Position numbers and translations under genes: made by a program. This document shows, one piece after another, positions 22,649-33,539 of a DNA stretch of 64,000 nt (position 1 is the first letter of the stretch; each line of letters starts with the position of its first letter). The stretch is from Toxorhynchites rutilus septentrionalis (Eukaryota; Arthropoda; Insecta; Diptera; Culicidae). Below the pieces are notes generated by a model that saw nothing but the letters and a program-made list of their open reading frames with translations, did no database searches and was not told the DNA's origin. The stretch lies in assembly GCF_029784135.1 (NCBI RefSeq), contig NC_073746.1, positions 228,607,882-228,671,881 of the forward strand. The letters run 5' to 3'.

Positions 22649-23259
22649 TATATAAATATTACATATCAATTAAAAAAATACAATAAATTAAAAAAAAATT
22701 AAAGGTTTCGTGAGAATCAAATTTTTATTGCAATGATGAAATTTTTTTTTTTCGCCTGTCTCTACCATGGAGGCTAATGCCCGAATCGTATGGAAATATG
22801 TTGTTTGTTGCTCTTCCCCTACAGCGCAAGCAGCGAGTAAGGTCTAAAAAACAAACCTACTTTACTCGCTAATTGATCGCTCGTTTTACTATCTTCATTA
22901 TTTGCGTTATAATCTAAAAAAATGCTGAATAAATTTCCTATCGAATGGTATATAGTATAACATATATCACAATAACGATTTTGCGTAATATGCATTTGAA
23001 ATCCTTTAATTTTTCGTTACATTTTTCGTATAGTGATTATATAGAAATCAAACACGTAGTCCTACCTCAAAATAATAATTGATCAGTGTCTTTATGCGAT
23101 ACTAAATAGTAGTCTCCATATATTTGTTGGTGGTTTTATTTATAAAATATAACCAGATTCAACGGGTGAATCAGCTGTTAGTGGGGCCAAACAATGTAGA
23201 TGTAGGCACTTTCAGAGTACAGCCTGTAAGGTAGACAATGCCATGCAGTTAGCTGATTA
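22649..23259. other. Unique stretch, nothing recognised
   Basis: AT-rich DNA. No frame or terminal repeat is supported. Confidence 0.4.
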
Positions 23260-23810
23260 GATCTGATCCAAAAGCCACAATGCCACAGTTACAGTTACTG
23301 AATCATCAAGGAACCTTATTAAGGGCAACAACATTGTTGAGGCACTCCTTTCTGTATAGTTCCGAATTCATGCTCGTATCCGTTACATGTTGCCATAGGA
23401 ACAGATCTTTTGCCAAACCATGAATTACTCGCAAATTTATCCGCACAAAAAAATTGAATCTTCTAAGAACATTGCCACGAGTTGAAGCCTTGTGGAATTT
23501 GATTTCCCGGATTTAGTTGAAATCGTCTTTCGCATAAGTTTCATCGTACATCAAAACATATCCATCGTCCTTCGCCAGCCCCTGGTCTTACAGCTTACGA
23601 GCCTGGATATAGGTCTTGCTTGTTTTTTGAGAATTCGATTGCGTTGTCCATCAGCTCGGTAAGACCTGAAGTTGTAATAGCAGTCAACATTCAGTTTTTC
23701 CGCCGAATAAGAATCCGAGATCAACATTTACTTTCAGAGGCCTTCAGCTACAGTTGATGATTTAGGGTTCCTCTCAGACGCCCATTGGATATCAGGAATG
23801 ACGCTGCGTA
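23260..23810 (-). pseudogene. Old DD37E-type Tc1/mariner transposase relic
   Basis: Reverse-strand translations in several frames give KDDGYVLMYDETYAKDDFN (first catalytic Asp in DETY), then RGNVLRRFNFF, LFLWQHVTDTSMNSELYRKE and CLNNVV. These align in order with the DD37E copies at 36545-37557 and 48612-49628 (MDDETYVKADF, YMVWQAICSCGK, NGQVYLKECLQ). The second Asp and the Glu are not preserved within the recognisable part. Many frameshifts and substitutions make it far older than those two copies. Confidence 0.6.
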
Positions 23811-24062
23811 TAGAAATTTCCTTCGACACAGGAAAGCGACACGCTTTCCGTTCATTTCGCTTCAAGAGAATTTACACAAAATCAGTATAGGTTCCAAACA
23901 TAATTATTGTATAAATAGAAAATATTGTATATACAGAAAATTCGACTAGAAAGTTCTCGCATATCCTAAATCATCCGAAAACAAACCTTTTTTTTTAATT
24001 TCCTTATTTAGTAACCCAGTAAGTCCCAGTGATTAACGTTTTTCTATCGAAAAGCTAAATGT

Positions 24063-24099
24063 TGGCTTCTAGGGACCGATACGGGGCTTAACGTGTTAA
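24063..24099 (-). repeat. Inverted piggyBac-like terminus
   Basis: TAGGGACCGATACGGGGCTT then AACGTGTTAA is the reverse of the TTAA-CACGTTGAGCCC end at 5143. A related segment, AACCCAGTAAGTCCCAGTG, lies upstream at about 24012 and recurs in part near 47386. Confidence 0.45.
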
Positions 24100-24259
24100 T
24101 GTATGCTTTTTGCAGTATAAATTAAAACCTTAGAAATCGAAAATCGTACGTGTAGAATAATTCGGCTATACAATATTATACAATTGTATCACAATTTTCT
24201 TGAATTTGCATTCGTAAAGTATTGTGAATATTACAATTCAATTGGATGGAATCGAAAGG

Positions 24260-24745
24260 GTAAGAATCTCTGAGCTGCAAAATGTCGTTCAGGCCATTCT
24301 TATCATCTCATATTGTTGTCAGCTTCGACAAGAACAACCCGATCCGCCCCTAGTCACTCCTCCAATAATAGGAGGAGAACTCGCAAACAAAAATCTTGTC
24401 AACAAGCCCGCGATTCTCGGCACACGACTCCGTGCTGGGCCGAACAAACAACGGAATCAGCTTCAGCCGGCTCTTGATGGCGGAGATAAGCGTGGGCAGG
24501 ACGTCATAAAATTTCATACAATCCCGGTCGAGCGCGCGCATGCCTGTGACCCCCCCCCCAATCGACCCCCCTCCTTCTGGCGTTCATGTAGGGCTCAAAC
24601 GGACGACGACGCTGAATGAACCGAGCCGAACTGTACCCCAAAGCGCACTCGAATGCATCCGTAGCCGACCACGTTTATTGGGCAAACATGAGTCTCGGGG
24701 ACCAAAGGGGAATATTTATTATAATTTTGTCATTTATCTGTGTTG
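24260..24745. other. GC-richer island 5 (candidate regulatory DNA)
   Basis: GC-rich unique sequence with a C9 run at about 24550 and an AATAATAGGAGGAG block. The 131-codon plus-strand frame 24224-24619 is the longest here. It shows no family signature, and opposing frames of similar size exist, so I do not call it a gene. Confidence 0.25.
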
Positions 24746-25564
24746 AAGCCTGAAACCACTGTGACAAAAGTTTGCACCTAGGTATTTTCCCCCCATAAAG
24801 TGTAGAGTTTTATTATAATTTAAGGTAATTCGTGTGAGCTTATTACTTTGCAGAGCAGATCGGCTGAAGCCCGGTGATGAAGCACTTGCCGGGTCCTGCA
24901 TATGGCGGTGTATGCGTGTCTCTATCTCATCCGCAATCATCCAGCACCTCAGCTCTTTTTTTATCACAAGAGCTCTGATTACTAATTCAACGCGTCACGA
25001 AATGTCGAATGGAGACAATAAATTAAATTAGTCATAAATTTCACTCTGTCAATGTATCCAAGCAAGAGCCAACAGCTTTTCTTGGCATCTGCTGGACACG
25101 TTATGTCCTATTTTCAGGATATCTATTGCTCATAACACACCAGGAGTTTGGGTCACGTGCGACTTACCGCGGAATAGATTCAAACATCCAGACAGCATCC
25201 AGTTATTGTTCCGAATGCAAGAACAAATCTGACCAACATTCAGCATATGTCCTCATCACGCAAACGATCGCCCGGCAATAGGAAATGAAATAAAATTATT
25301 CAAATTAATAGGGTGCGAGAAGAGGCGATATGTATGAAGAAATGTGTGAGAGAGAGAGCTTATAAAATGCTATCCCGTGTTATATCTCTTCGAATCTCGA
25401 TGAACTGCGAGAGATAGCGTGTTGAAATTGATGCGGGCCCTGGGAAGGTGCGAAGAGCGGTATTATAAATTGCCGACCAACAAATCACTTTTTATCTAGC
25501 GTTAAGTAGTTCATATAAAAAAATCTAGTAGGAAGGCTGATGAAATTGTATTATTTTTTTGCAG
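24746..25564. other. Unique stretch upstream of candidate exon
   Basis: Mixed composition. The last 20 bases form the polypyrimidine/AG acceptor of the candidate exon at 25565. Nothing else is supported. Confidence 0.4.
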
Positions 25565-25626
25565 AATGTGTTCCATTGGCCGTTGGAACATTACGTTTTC
25601 TAACACCTATCACGAGCGTAACTCCG
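25565..25626 (+). CDS. Candidate 62-nt internal exon of an unidentified host gene
   Basis: A strong acceptor (TTATTTTTTTGCAG) precedes 25565 and a consensus donor (CCG|GTGAGT) follows 25626. A branch-like CTGATGAA lies 20-30 nt upstream of the acceptor. Two of three frames are open: one reads CVPLAVGTLRFLTPITSVTP, the other CSIGRWNITFSNTYHERNS. I cannot tell which is used and recognise neither. At 62 nt it is small but within the insect exon range. It lies just outside the DD41D mariner, in unique DNA. Chance pairing of good splice sites is the alternative. Confidence 0.4.
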
Positions 25627-25977
25627 GTGAGTAGAAAAATCCATGTTATTTCCATCATTAGAATTGTAATTATATGCTCTTATAGAGGGTTTTCCAACTT
25701 TAAATTCCGAAAGTAAATTGAAATAAAACACACTTAGAATTCGAATTTCGATTAAACTTTTATTCCAAATTAAAGTTTGGTTTATGCCATTATGTGTGAA
25801 ATACAACATCATTCAAATGTCCACGTAGGGCTTCCTCGCACACCTTGATCCGGAACAGGTAATTTTCGATGACTTTTCGGCACATATGGGACGGTATCTC
25901 GGTCATAACTTCACGAATGTTGTCTTTCAAATGTTCAAGATTTTGCGGAGAGTTGACATAGACACAGTCTTTCGCAT

Positions 25978-26001
25978 AACCCCACAAAAAAAAAGTCTAG
26001 C
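25978..26001 (+). repeat. 24-bp target duplication of repeat W, left copy
   Basis: AACCCCAC, nine A, then GTCTAGC; identical to 26705-26728. The duplicated DNA belongs to the mariner transposase around LNPLDFF. Confidence 0.85.
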
Positions 26002-26704
26002 ATTAGCATTGAGCAAGTTGCACAATATCGTAGGTGGTACGAATTCAGAACAGTTACGTCAAAAGCTTGCCTCCATCCGTTACTGACGATTGGTAGTATC
26101 TCTTAGATGAAGGCATGCTTTCTCCAACAGTTAAGAATTGTCCTGCCCACGTCCTTGCAACTGCTGAGGAAAGGGAAGGAATGTTAGTTCGATATTTACT
26201 TAAGAGAGATGCAGAGAACTCTACGACCTCTCATAAATATCTCGGGAATTTAGGAAATGTGTTAGTAGGAAAGGTAAGCCATAGGATACACTCAGTCAGT
26301 GTTATTGGCACAGCTTGTGATTACTATATTTATTACTATTACTATTACTATTACTATTACTACTACTATTATTATTACTATTATGATGAGGGAATTGTTC
26401 TATGATATTACATTGTAGAATGTTGTAGATGTACTCCAGCCTTCCGATTGTTGTCGCATTATAAGCTATATAAAAAGAATTGATTTGTTGATATGTTAAA
26501 TTTTGATTTGTTTTTTTTTTCATTGATACAGAGGAAAACCTTCGGAGAGAGAGTGCTTCAGCTATCTCTAATCCAGTAGGCACAACGCCTCTACTATCTA
26601 CGTCTTAACAATTATATGTTCTTCCTGAAGGTTTAAAAATAATAAATTTTTACCACAGGATTGCACAGAATTTCTAAGATATTAGAGATGATATTTTATA
26701 TAAA
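26002..26704 (+). mobile_element. Repeat W, copy 2 (703 bp, unidentified retroelement-like insertion)
   Basis: Bounded by a perfect 24-bp direct repeat inside the mariner gene. It contains a 69-bp TTA/CTA microsatellite and the conserved words shared with copy 1. A frame at 26115-26405 reads 60 residues before running into the microsatellite; the parallel region in copy 1 is not open, so coding is unlikely. The long duplication points to target-primed reverse transcription, not cut-and-paste. No RT, tRNA-like head or clear poly-A end was identified. Confidence 0.7.
26322..26390 (+). repeat. (TTA/CTA)n microsatellite inside W
   Basis: TTACTATTACTATTACTA repeats with ATTATT variants. It is absent from W copy 1. 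Confidence 0.9.
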
Positions 26705-26728
26705 AACCCCACAAAAAAAAAGTCTAGC
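26705..26728 (+). repeat. 24-bp target duplication of repeat W, right copy
   Basis: Identical to 25978-26001. Confidence 0.85.
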
Positions 26729-28034
26729 GGGTTCAAATCGCATGATCTGGACGGCCAATTGGCATCACCAAAACGCGAAATTATGCGTCCCTTAAATTTC
26801 GTTCGCAATATGGCCATGTTCGGTCGTGTTGTGTGGCACGTGGCGCCGTCCTGCTGAAACCACATGTCATCCGTATCCATATCCACAAATTTGTGGCAAA
26901 AAAAAAATCGGTTAACATGCGGCCATAGCGCTCACCATTCACAGTTACCGTCTCGCCGTCCTCATTTTCAAAGAAATACGGTCCGATGACTCCACCAGAC
27001 CATAATGCGCACCAAACAGTGACTTTTGGCGAATGCAATGGCCTCTCAACAATCACGTATGGATTTTCTGAGCCCTATATACGGAAATTTTGGGTGTTCA
27101 CATAGCCACCGAGCTCGAAATGTGCCTCATCGCTGAAGACAATTTGATGCGAAAATTCAGCATTTTGCTGCTGTTGTTCGTTCACCCGATCGACGTATGC
27201 CCGACGCATTCCATGGTCACCACGCTCTAATTTTTGTACCAGTTGGACTTTATATGGATGTAGGTGCAAGTCCGAATGCAAAATTCGCCACAATGATGTG
27301 TTTGACAAGCCCAATTGTTGAGCACGCCGTGGAATCGAAACATTCGGGTCATCCTCCACACTGGCAGCAACAGCAGCAATATTTTCGGCCGAACTCACAT
27401 TACGATGATGCACAGGTTTCACAATATCCGCTACGGATCCAGTTTGTTCGAATTTACGCACTACATTAGCGATTGTGTGCTCTGTAGGCCGTCCATGACG
27501 ACCAAAATCCGTCCGTAATGCTCGAAAATCATTTGCCGGTTTTTCATCATTTTTATAGTATAATTTAACAAAATTAACACGTTGTGCGATGCTAAAACGA
27601 TCCATATTGTAAAATGGCAGACAATCAACTAACGATATGACGCTTTGGTTGACAGCTATGTCAAACGGTTGTCAGCGCAAGGGCTGTATACTTTCGGAAG
27701 CCCGAAATGGAAAACCGTGTATATCGATGACTCACCGACAGGGCTGTAACCGAGACTATGGAGTGCCTAACCGGGTAAGGGAGTAAAAGTGCCCCCAAAC
27801 CAAATCACCAGCTGAATGGAAAATATTAAATAAAACATTTTGGCAGTAGTACCATATATTTGAGTTCTTTTATGGGACACCATAGGATCTATGGTGAAAA
27901 ATGCAACTTTTGGTTTTTTTCACGCCATTCTCAATAGCTTTGAGACAAAAATATGAAAAAAATACTGAAAGTACATCTTATTAAGGTGTATCGATCAATA
28001 TTTCCAAACAATTTTTTCATCAAAAAATCAAATA

Positions 28035-30394
28035 CAGCGCGGACTCGATTATATACAGTCTTCGACTTATTTTCACTGTATATTATAATCGAATCCTGTA
28101 TATAATCGAGTCAAAAAAAATAAAAAAAAATATTTGTTTTCTATACACATATTTTTCGTTTTTTGATTATAAAAGAAGAATTTAATTCTTGATTCATACC
28201 CTTAAAGTCATAAAATACCTTCCTCATATAAAAAATTCTAATTATTCCAGAATGTGATAAAGGATCATATTGGATGATAAAAATCCTTCTACGCATATGT
28301 TCGAATTCCAACAATGACAGAGTTATTGAACTTTTTCTCTGTCTCGGCCCTGTTTGCCTTAAAGTGGGTTTTATTCAAAAATTACGCTGCGTAGGACAAT
28401 TCTGTTGCTTCCATTTGAAAGATAAGAAAATTTTATACAGAATAGAGTAGTGAAACTTCCAAATTAGTGGATTGAGTTAACGTTTTAGAAGTGAAAAATT
28501 TCAATGTTTGTGGGTTTTCAGGTGTTATTCTTAATTTTATCCAAAAAATACATAATATTTATGGATATTTCAGACGTCTTCCTTCAGTCGCTCTGCATTC
28601 AGGTTATTATTATTTTTACTCTCGTAGTGTTTGTTATTTGTGAGGAAGAGTGTTTCTTAAGCAGTCCGAAAGATCTAATCTAGCTGGCTGAAATGTTTTG
28701 CAAAAGGGAAATCGGACAAAAATACTGGAATAAGTTATTTTATCAGGTATCAGGTAGCTGAGTTTCGAGGTTTGAAATTGTCCGCGTCAAGTTTTTTCCT
28801 GTTTGAGCCTGCACTCATATGTGTGTGTGTGGTGCAGTGCAATACATCGAGTGTTGAGATACAACACAGAACAAGCACGCGCGTTACGCTGGAGGAGCTG
28901 TTTATCCGGAGGTCAGGTGTTTGACACTTTTTGGTAGATAAAGTGAGGTTTGAAAATTGTACGAACATTATTTTATTTGCCACTCCCCAATTATCAACAG
29001 TGGCAAACAATGTCAAACATCGAACATGGAAAAAAAATCGACTGAAATATTGAAGGTAGTTCAACTATGTATCGACAGGGTCGAATAACAGACCAAAAAA
29101 TAGTATAGGCATCACACAACTGAATATTTGCTTGTCGTGAAGTTGATCGAATTTTATCTGCAAAAAGAGTCAAATATTTGGCTTCGGCCAAACAGTGTAT
29201 GAGCACGCTAAGAAGTATGCGTATGTTCTCTAGTGTGAATCTGATGGCTGCATTTACATACACCATCAACGCTGACATCAATGTCCAATAGGATTCGCCA
29301 AAGAAAATAGTTGACGTTACTGTGTATTGGTCACACTTTAATTGCGTGCCAAACCGAAATATTGTTAAACGCGACTTGACATAAAATATATCTTCGGCTG
29401 CTCTTTGATATTTTCCATTATTCGAATCTAGGAATATCGTTCCGTCGAGTAGTAGAGAGCTCGCGATTATATAATTACATCACTTACTGCTGTTCTATTT
29501 TCCAATTTTTTGTGTAGTTATATTAGAACATATAGATTTATCTTGGATACCTTCTCAGGTTTCCCAAAGATAAATCTTCACCTTCGCGATTGGATTAGGA
29601 TAGAAAGTACATAAGATAAAATATAAAGTCGGTCCAATTCATTCTACAAGTTACCTTCTCAGGATACCTAAAGATAATTTCTGCCACGTGTTATAACACG
29701 AGATCTAAGAGTTTTCGTTTCGTCGAGTGGTTGACAGTTTGCGTTTACATACTCACATCACTTACCTCAGTGAATCCTGATTATTACCTTCCCCTACTAA
29801 CAACAATCCCTTCCATGATATTTGCTAGGGAACCACGCTATAGAGGCGACCCTTCTGGCCTTCGGGCGGCGAATATCATACTAACATTCCTTCCCTTCCC
29901 CTGGTGACTGTAAGGACGTGGCCTGAGACGTTATTCCCCATTTAAAGCTCGAATTACCGAGAATTGCACAACGAGAATGATTTGCTAGTCCCAAGCGTCA
30001 TTCTGTGTGTTCTTTGTGCAATTTGGTTGGTTCAGGTCAATCACGGAGAGCAACTACGAATTGTACAGTCTACCCAAACTCAAGCTCAAGCTCAAGCTCT
30101 AATCGCTCTACAATTTGTTATTTGACACCTAACTTCTATCTTTATTAATTTCGCCGCAACATCATTTTAAACAATTCCTGGTGAATCTTCAACTTAAATC
30201 TACCGAAATCGCGATTTTTTACTTCACTGTACTCGTAATAGACAATTAACTTCCACTTTAACACTGACCCATTTCATTTTCTCTTAAAATAAGTCATATT
30301 TGAAATATAAAAAAAAAAAATTCGAACTGTATATAATCGAGTCACATATAATCGAATCATATAAAATCGAGTCTATATAATCGAGTCTGACCTG
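28035..30394. mobile_element. MITE family ACTCGATTATA, copy 2, split by an insertion
   Basis: The left end after TA 28033-28034 is CAGCGCGGACTCGATTATAT. The right end is the inverse, ATATAATCGAGTCTGACCTG, then TA 30395-30396. ACTCGATTATA-like words cluster at 28035-28115 and 30330-30390. The interior matches copy 1 on both sides of a 1508-bp insertion at 28595-30102. The intact element is about 0.85 kb. Confidence 0.8.
28588..30109. mobile_element. 1.5-kb insertion with 7-bp TCGCTCT duplication and (CAAGCT)n end
   Basis: TCGCTCT occurs at 28588-28594 and 30103-30109 exactly where the MITE copies lose and regain alignment. The right end carries CAAGCTCAAGCTCAAGCTCT. Bases about 29790-29960, in reverse, share the words GGCCACGTCCTT and GGGAAGGGAAGGAATGTTAG with repeat W. 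Frames at 28750-29064 and 28994-29281 (minus) match nothing known. It is probably a retroelement related to W; the class is not established. Confidence 0.55.
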
Positions 30395-30399
30395 TACTA

Positions 30400-30690
30400 A
30401 ACAAAATTAAAATTGATTTTTATTTTTATTTTAAATTCAATTTTAATTTTTTTATTTTTAGGCTTGGGTATGTTGAAAAGAATGTTTCTGGCTAAATTAC
30501 AATTCAACTTTACGGTCCAAAAAATACGCAATTCAAAACGTTTCAAATTAGTCACCCTCGAGTAAGCCCTGACCGTCTTTTCGTTTCTTAGGAGATGTGT
30601 GTCATAAAGAAAACTCCCAACTAGAAAAAAAGATTCAACGAGAAAAGATTAGCATAGACGCCGATAATCACTCGGCCGTGGGAGTTACGA
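30400..30690. other. Short unique stretch
   Basis: Includes a T/A-rich block (TTTTATTTTTATTTTAAATT). No supported gene. Confidence 0.4.
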
Positions 30691-30699
30691 TTGTGTCAC

Positions 30700-30860
30700 A
30701 TTTACCCGAAACCCACTCACCCGAAAGACAGTTTCCCGAAAGACATTCACTCGAATCCCACTCACCCGAATGTAACAAATACCCGAATGTAACAGTTACC
30801 TGAATGCAACAGTTACCCGAATGTAATATATCTAGCCGAATGCGACGCTTATCCGAAAGA
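30700..30860 (+). repeat. Degenerate minisatellite with (A)CCCGAA core
   Basis: About ten units of 14-18 bp share CCCGAA followed by variable words: ACCCACT, AGACAG, AGACATT, and TGTAACAGTT three times. Units are imperfect and include the variants CTCGAA and CTGAA. The 68-codon plus-strand frame and the opposing minus frame are translations of the array. Confidence 0.8.
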
Positions 30861-30869
30861 AGGATAATA

Positions 30870-31164
30870 CGAATAATACACAAATTTTATTATTAAGAAG
30901 TATTTGTATATTTATTTCTGGTCAATGTTATCTAAAGATCATATTTATCTCGTACGTTCATTTCTATTTAAAAAGTATTTTTGGGTAGTGCAATTTGAGA
31001 AATAGCGCCATTGAATAAAATCCTTTTGAAAAATAAAAACGAAAAGTGAAAGAATGCGGTTTTATAACGTATTATGAAGTTCATCTATTCATATGGATGA
31101 TGCAGCCAGTTTACTTAAAAGAAAGCTGACAATTTTGATACATACGTATTATGGCACTGAAGTG
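30870..31164. other. Short unique stretch
   Basis: AT-rich, nothing recognised. Confidence 0.4.
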
Positions 31165-31715
31165 CAATTTTGATTATAAATTCATTTTTTCGCAATAAAG
31201 CTTATTTTGAGATCACTGTTATGGGGCGAAGTCCCCATCTAACGAGGATAAGAAACCGAGGCGGCCTAAAGTCGCAAGCAAACTCGCAAGCAAACCTGTG
31301 TTCCACCGATTGCCCGGTTTGTTTCAAACATAGGAGACGATCCTCTAATTAGATCATACGGCATACGCTTATCTGGTGCATCACGTTTGCAACCAGGCAT
31401 TCAAAATTCATTACATACATAATTAACCGGACAAACATAATGAACCAGGTAAACGTATGCCGTCTGACGCTCGCTAACGCTCGGTCGAACCTAACTAGAG
31501 GATCGTTTCCTATGTTTCAAACTAACCGGGCAATCGGTGAAACACAGGTTTGCTTTCAAGAGGCCGAAGCTTACGACGGCGGGTCGACTGCCGACTCGGA
31601 TTGCGTCACCTCGGCGGCTTCGTGCCGCCTTTTCCTCGTTAAATGGAGACTTCGCATCCATTACATTGACCTCGGAATAAATTTCATCTCGAAATAATAA
31701 ATTCATGATAAAAAC
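31165..31715. mobile_element. Foldback element with long imperfect inverted arms
   Basis: The left arm, about 31165-31365, contains TAACGAGG-, CAAACCTGTG, CCACCGATTGCCCGGTTTGT, CATAGGAGACGATCCTCTAA and GCATACG in order. The right arm, about 31450-31710, contains their inverses (CGTATGC, AGAGGATCGTTTCCTATG, AACCGGGCAATCGGTG, CACAGGTTTG, CCTCGTTA). The single-stranded loop is about 85 bp. The right arm has an extra GC-rich block at 31570-31630. No transposase. Frames on both strands are by-products of the symmetry. Confidence 0.75.
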
Positions 31716-31739
31716 TGCGCTGCGGTGGAAAATACTTAA

Positions 31740-32886
31740 GTACCATTTTTTGCTTATCTATTTGTTTTTTATTAAATTCGCCTATTTTTACAGGCTCAGT
31801 TACATAAGTTTAAAGGAGCCGAATTCTTAATTATATTTTTATTACTATACATAAACATTTTATTAAATCTAAGGTTAGTAAGGTAGAAACCCGATTACTC
31901 GCGGTACACTCGAGTTTAGAAGGGTGCCATATTTTTTTCAGGAAAAGGATGGCAATTGTTACAATAATGATAATCTCACGCACTCAATTCTTAAATCTAT
32001 TCGTATATCTATTGTGTATTTACATTTCATTTATTTACAAGTTATTCTACTGTTTGTAGCAAGGGGACCAATTGCTCGCAAAGAATATAAGGATATAAGG
32101 ATAATCACAAACGAACATCGATAGCTTTAAGGAAAATATAGATTATGGACATGTAATCAAGGTCTAACCGAGCCAATACATCTCTTACCGGCACATTGGG
32201 CTGTCTTCCTCTAGCCCGAAGAGAGTTTTCTAAATTCGATCTGGCGACAAGATACAACTCGCACGACCAAACAACTTGCTCGATGTCGTGGTAACCGTGG
32301 CCACAAACACAAAGATTGTTGTCGGCAAGATTAATACGAAAGAGTAGCGCGTCTAACGAACAGTGATTGGACATGAGTCGGGAGAAGGTTCGAATAAAGT
32401 CCCGACTCAAGTCCAGACTTTTGAACCATGGTTTGAGGCTAACCTCAGGGATAATTGAGTGGAGCCACCGGCCCAATTTATCTTCGTTCCATTTGCGTTG
32501 CCAGTTAGCGATGGTATTTTTAAGGACTAAAGAATAAAATTCATTGAAGGCGATTTGACGCTGATAAATATCGCCTTCAATTGCACCTACCTTTGCTAAT
32601 GAGTCAGCCCTCTCATTACCCGGAATGGAGCAATGCGAAGGGACCCAGATAAAGGTAATGACATAACAGCGTCTGGTTAAAGCACTCAAAATTTCTCGTA
32701 TTCTCTCAAGGAAATGCGACGAGTGCTTTTCCGGCCTCACTGCACGGATAGCTTCGACAGAGCTAAGATTATCCGTTACAATGTAATAGTGTTCAACAGG
32801 TCGTGAGGCGACGCTGTCCAGCGCCCAGTGTATTGCTGCCAATTCCGCAATATACACTAAGCAAGGATTCTTAATTTGGTGTACCA
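31740..32886 (-). mobile_element. 5'-truncated I-like LINE fragment, copy 2
   Basis: Same family and orientation as 11625-12864, including the 3' untranslated words GGCTCAGTTACATAAGTTTA and AAAGGAGCCGAATTCTTAA. Homology stops at 32871. A possible 6-bp duplication GTACCA lies at 31740-31745 and 32881-32886, which would place the insertion between them. This is weaker evidence than for copy 1. Confidence 0.75.
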
Positions 32887-32887
32887 A
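32105..32887 (-). pseudogene. LINE ORF2 fragment: RNase H minus its first motif, plus C-terminus
   Basis: 260 codons are open without interruption, but the frame starts inside RNase H, so the first catalytic Asp (TDGSS in copy 1) is lost. The Glu (YIAELAAIHWALDS), middle Asp (YIVTDNLSS) and the PSHCSIPGNERADSLAK motif remain, followed by LCVCGHGYHDIEQVVWSC and a C-terminal RLDLDYMSIIYIFLKAIDVR. The lack of frameshifts suggests a younger insertion than copy 1. Without endonuclease, RT or a start of its own it is not functional. Confidence 0.8.
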
Positions 32888-33539
32888 AAGTGTAGCGTAG
32901 TGACGATTCTATGGATATTCTAAATCCATAGAAATTAATTGCCGTTGTTTAACTCTTTTATGCATTATTTAAGTTGATAATATTGGTCACACCAAAGGAG
33001 ATTTGGTTGTTACACAGAAAAACTCTTTTTGGTTTGATCGAAACATTTAGTGATTTGTTTCACCTGATAAATTCCAATAGACATAGCGTGAAACAAATTT
33101 TGTTCAACTTGAGATGAACCATGATTATTCGACCGAATAAAGGGATCACTTTGATAGGTTCGAATAGGATTTCAGATAAGTTAAGCTTACGGAGACTTTC
33201 AAATGATTCCCTTTGAGGCCAGAATGGAACTCTCCATCCTTTAAGCAGAAACGTATAATAATACTTGTGACACAAAATGGCGCTCGTTCCCGCTCTGGAT
33301 GGGGTACTAACCTGTTCCGTTACTTCCAAACCATAAAGCGACCAGATCGTCACTGGGCGACGGATGATAATTACCATACAAATATGGACTCGGATAATCA
33401 AAAAGCAGTCGCTTGGACGGTGATTCGCCTGGAATTAAACAGAGAGGGGAAAAAAGCGAGTGAAAAATTAAATATATTGTTGTGTTGTGCGCTCAGAAGA
33501 AGTATGACAAAAGTATCACTTTTCTTAGCGTGATGACGT
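32888..33539. other. Unique stretch, nothing recognised
   Basis: Opposing frames of 106 and 113 codons (33213-33533 plus, 33060-33401 minus) overlap and neither resembles a known family. Confidence 0.4.

Larger units (their letters stand above)
25790..27605 (-). pseudogene. DD41D mariner transposase, disrupted
   Basis: It starts MDRFSIAQRVNFVKLYY at 27605, with an N-terminal helix-turn-helix region (TEHTIANVVRKFEQTGS) and a second one (RRAQQLGLSNTSLWRIL). Catalytic Asp 1 is in IVFSDEAHF, Asp 2 in FQQDGATCH and Asp 3 in DLNPLDFF. 41 residues separate Asp 2 and Asp 3, which defines DD41D. Lesions: a TAG after NTQNFRI at about 27076, a frameshift in an A-run near 26905, an extra base in the poly-A tract by the third Asp, and the W insertion, after which the C-terminus (WGYAKDCVYVNSPQNLEHLK) resumes at 25984 going down. 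The enzyme would act on its own TA-flanked ends. It is dead here. Confidence 0.85.
25685..27719 (-). mobile_element. DD41D mariner, split by repeat W
   Basis: The left end after TA 25683-25684 is GAGGGTTTTCCA, with CCGAAAGTA 12 bp inward. The right end is the inverse, TGGAAAACCGTG before TA 27720-27721, with TACTTTCGG inward. Removing the 727 bp of W and one target copy leaves about 1.3 kb, a normal mariner size. The transposase gene lies on the minus strand. Confidence 0.85.

Noticed and set aside
24224..24619. 131-codon frame in a GC-rich island
   Set aside because: No family signature, starts in AT-rich DNA and has competing frames.
30668..30883. Cys/Ser-rich frames over the minisatellite
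   Set aside because: They are products of the CCCGAA repeat.
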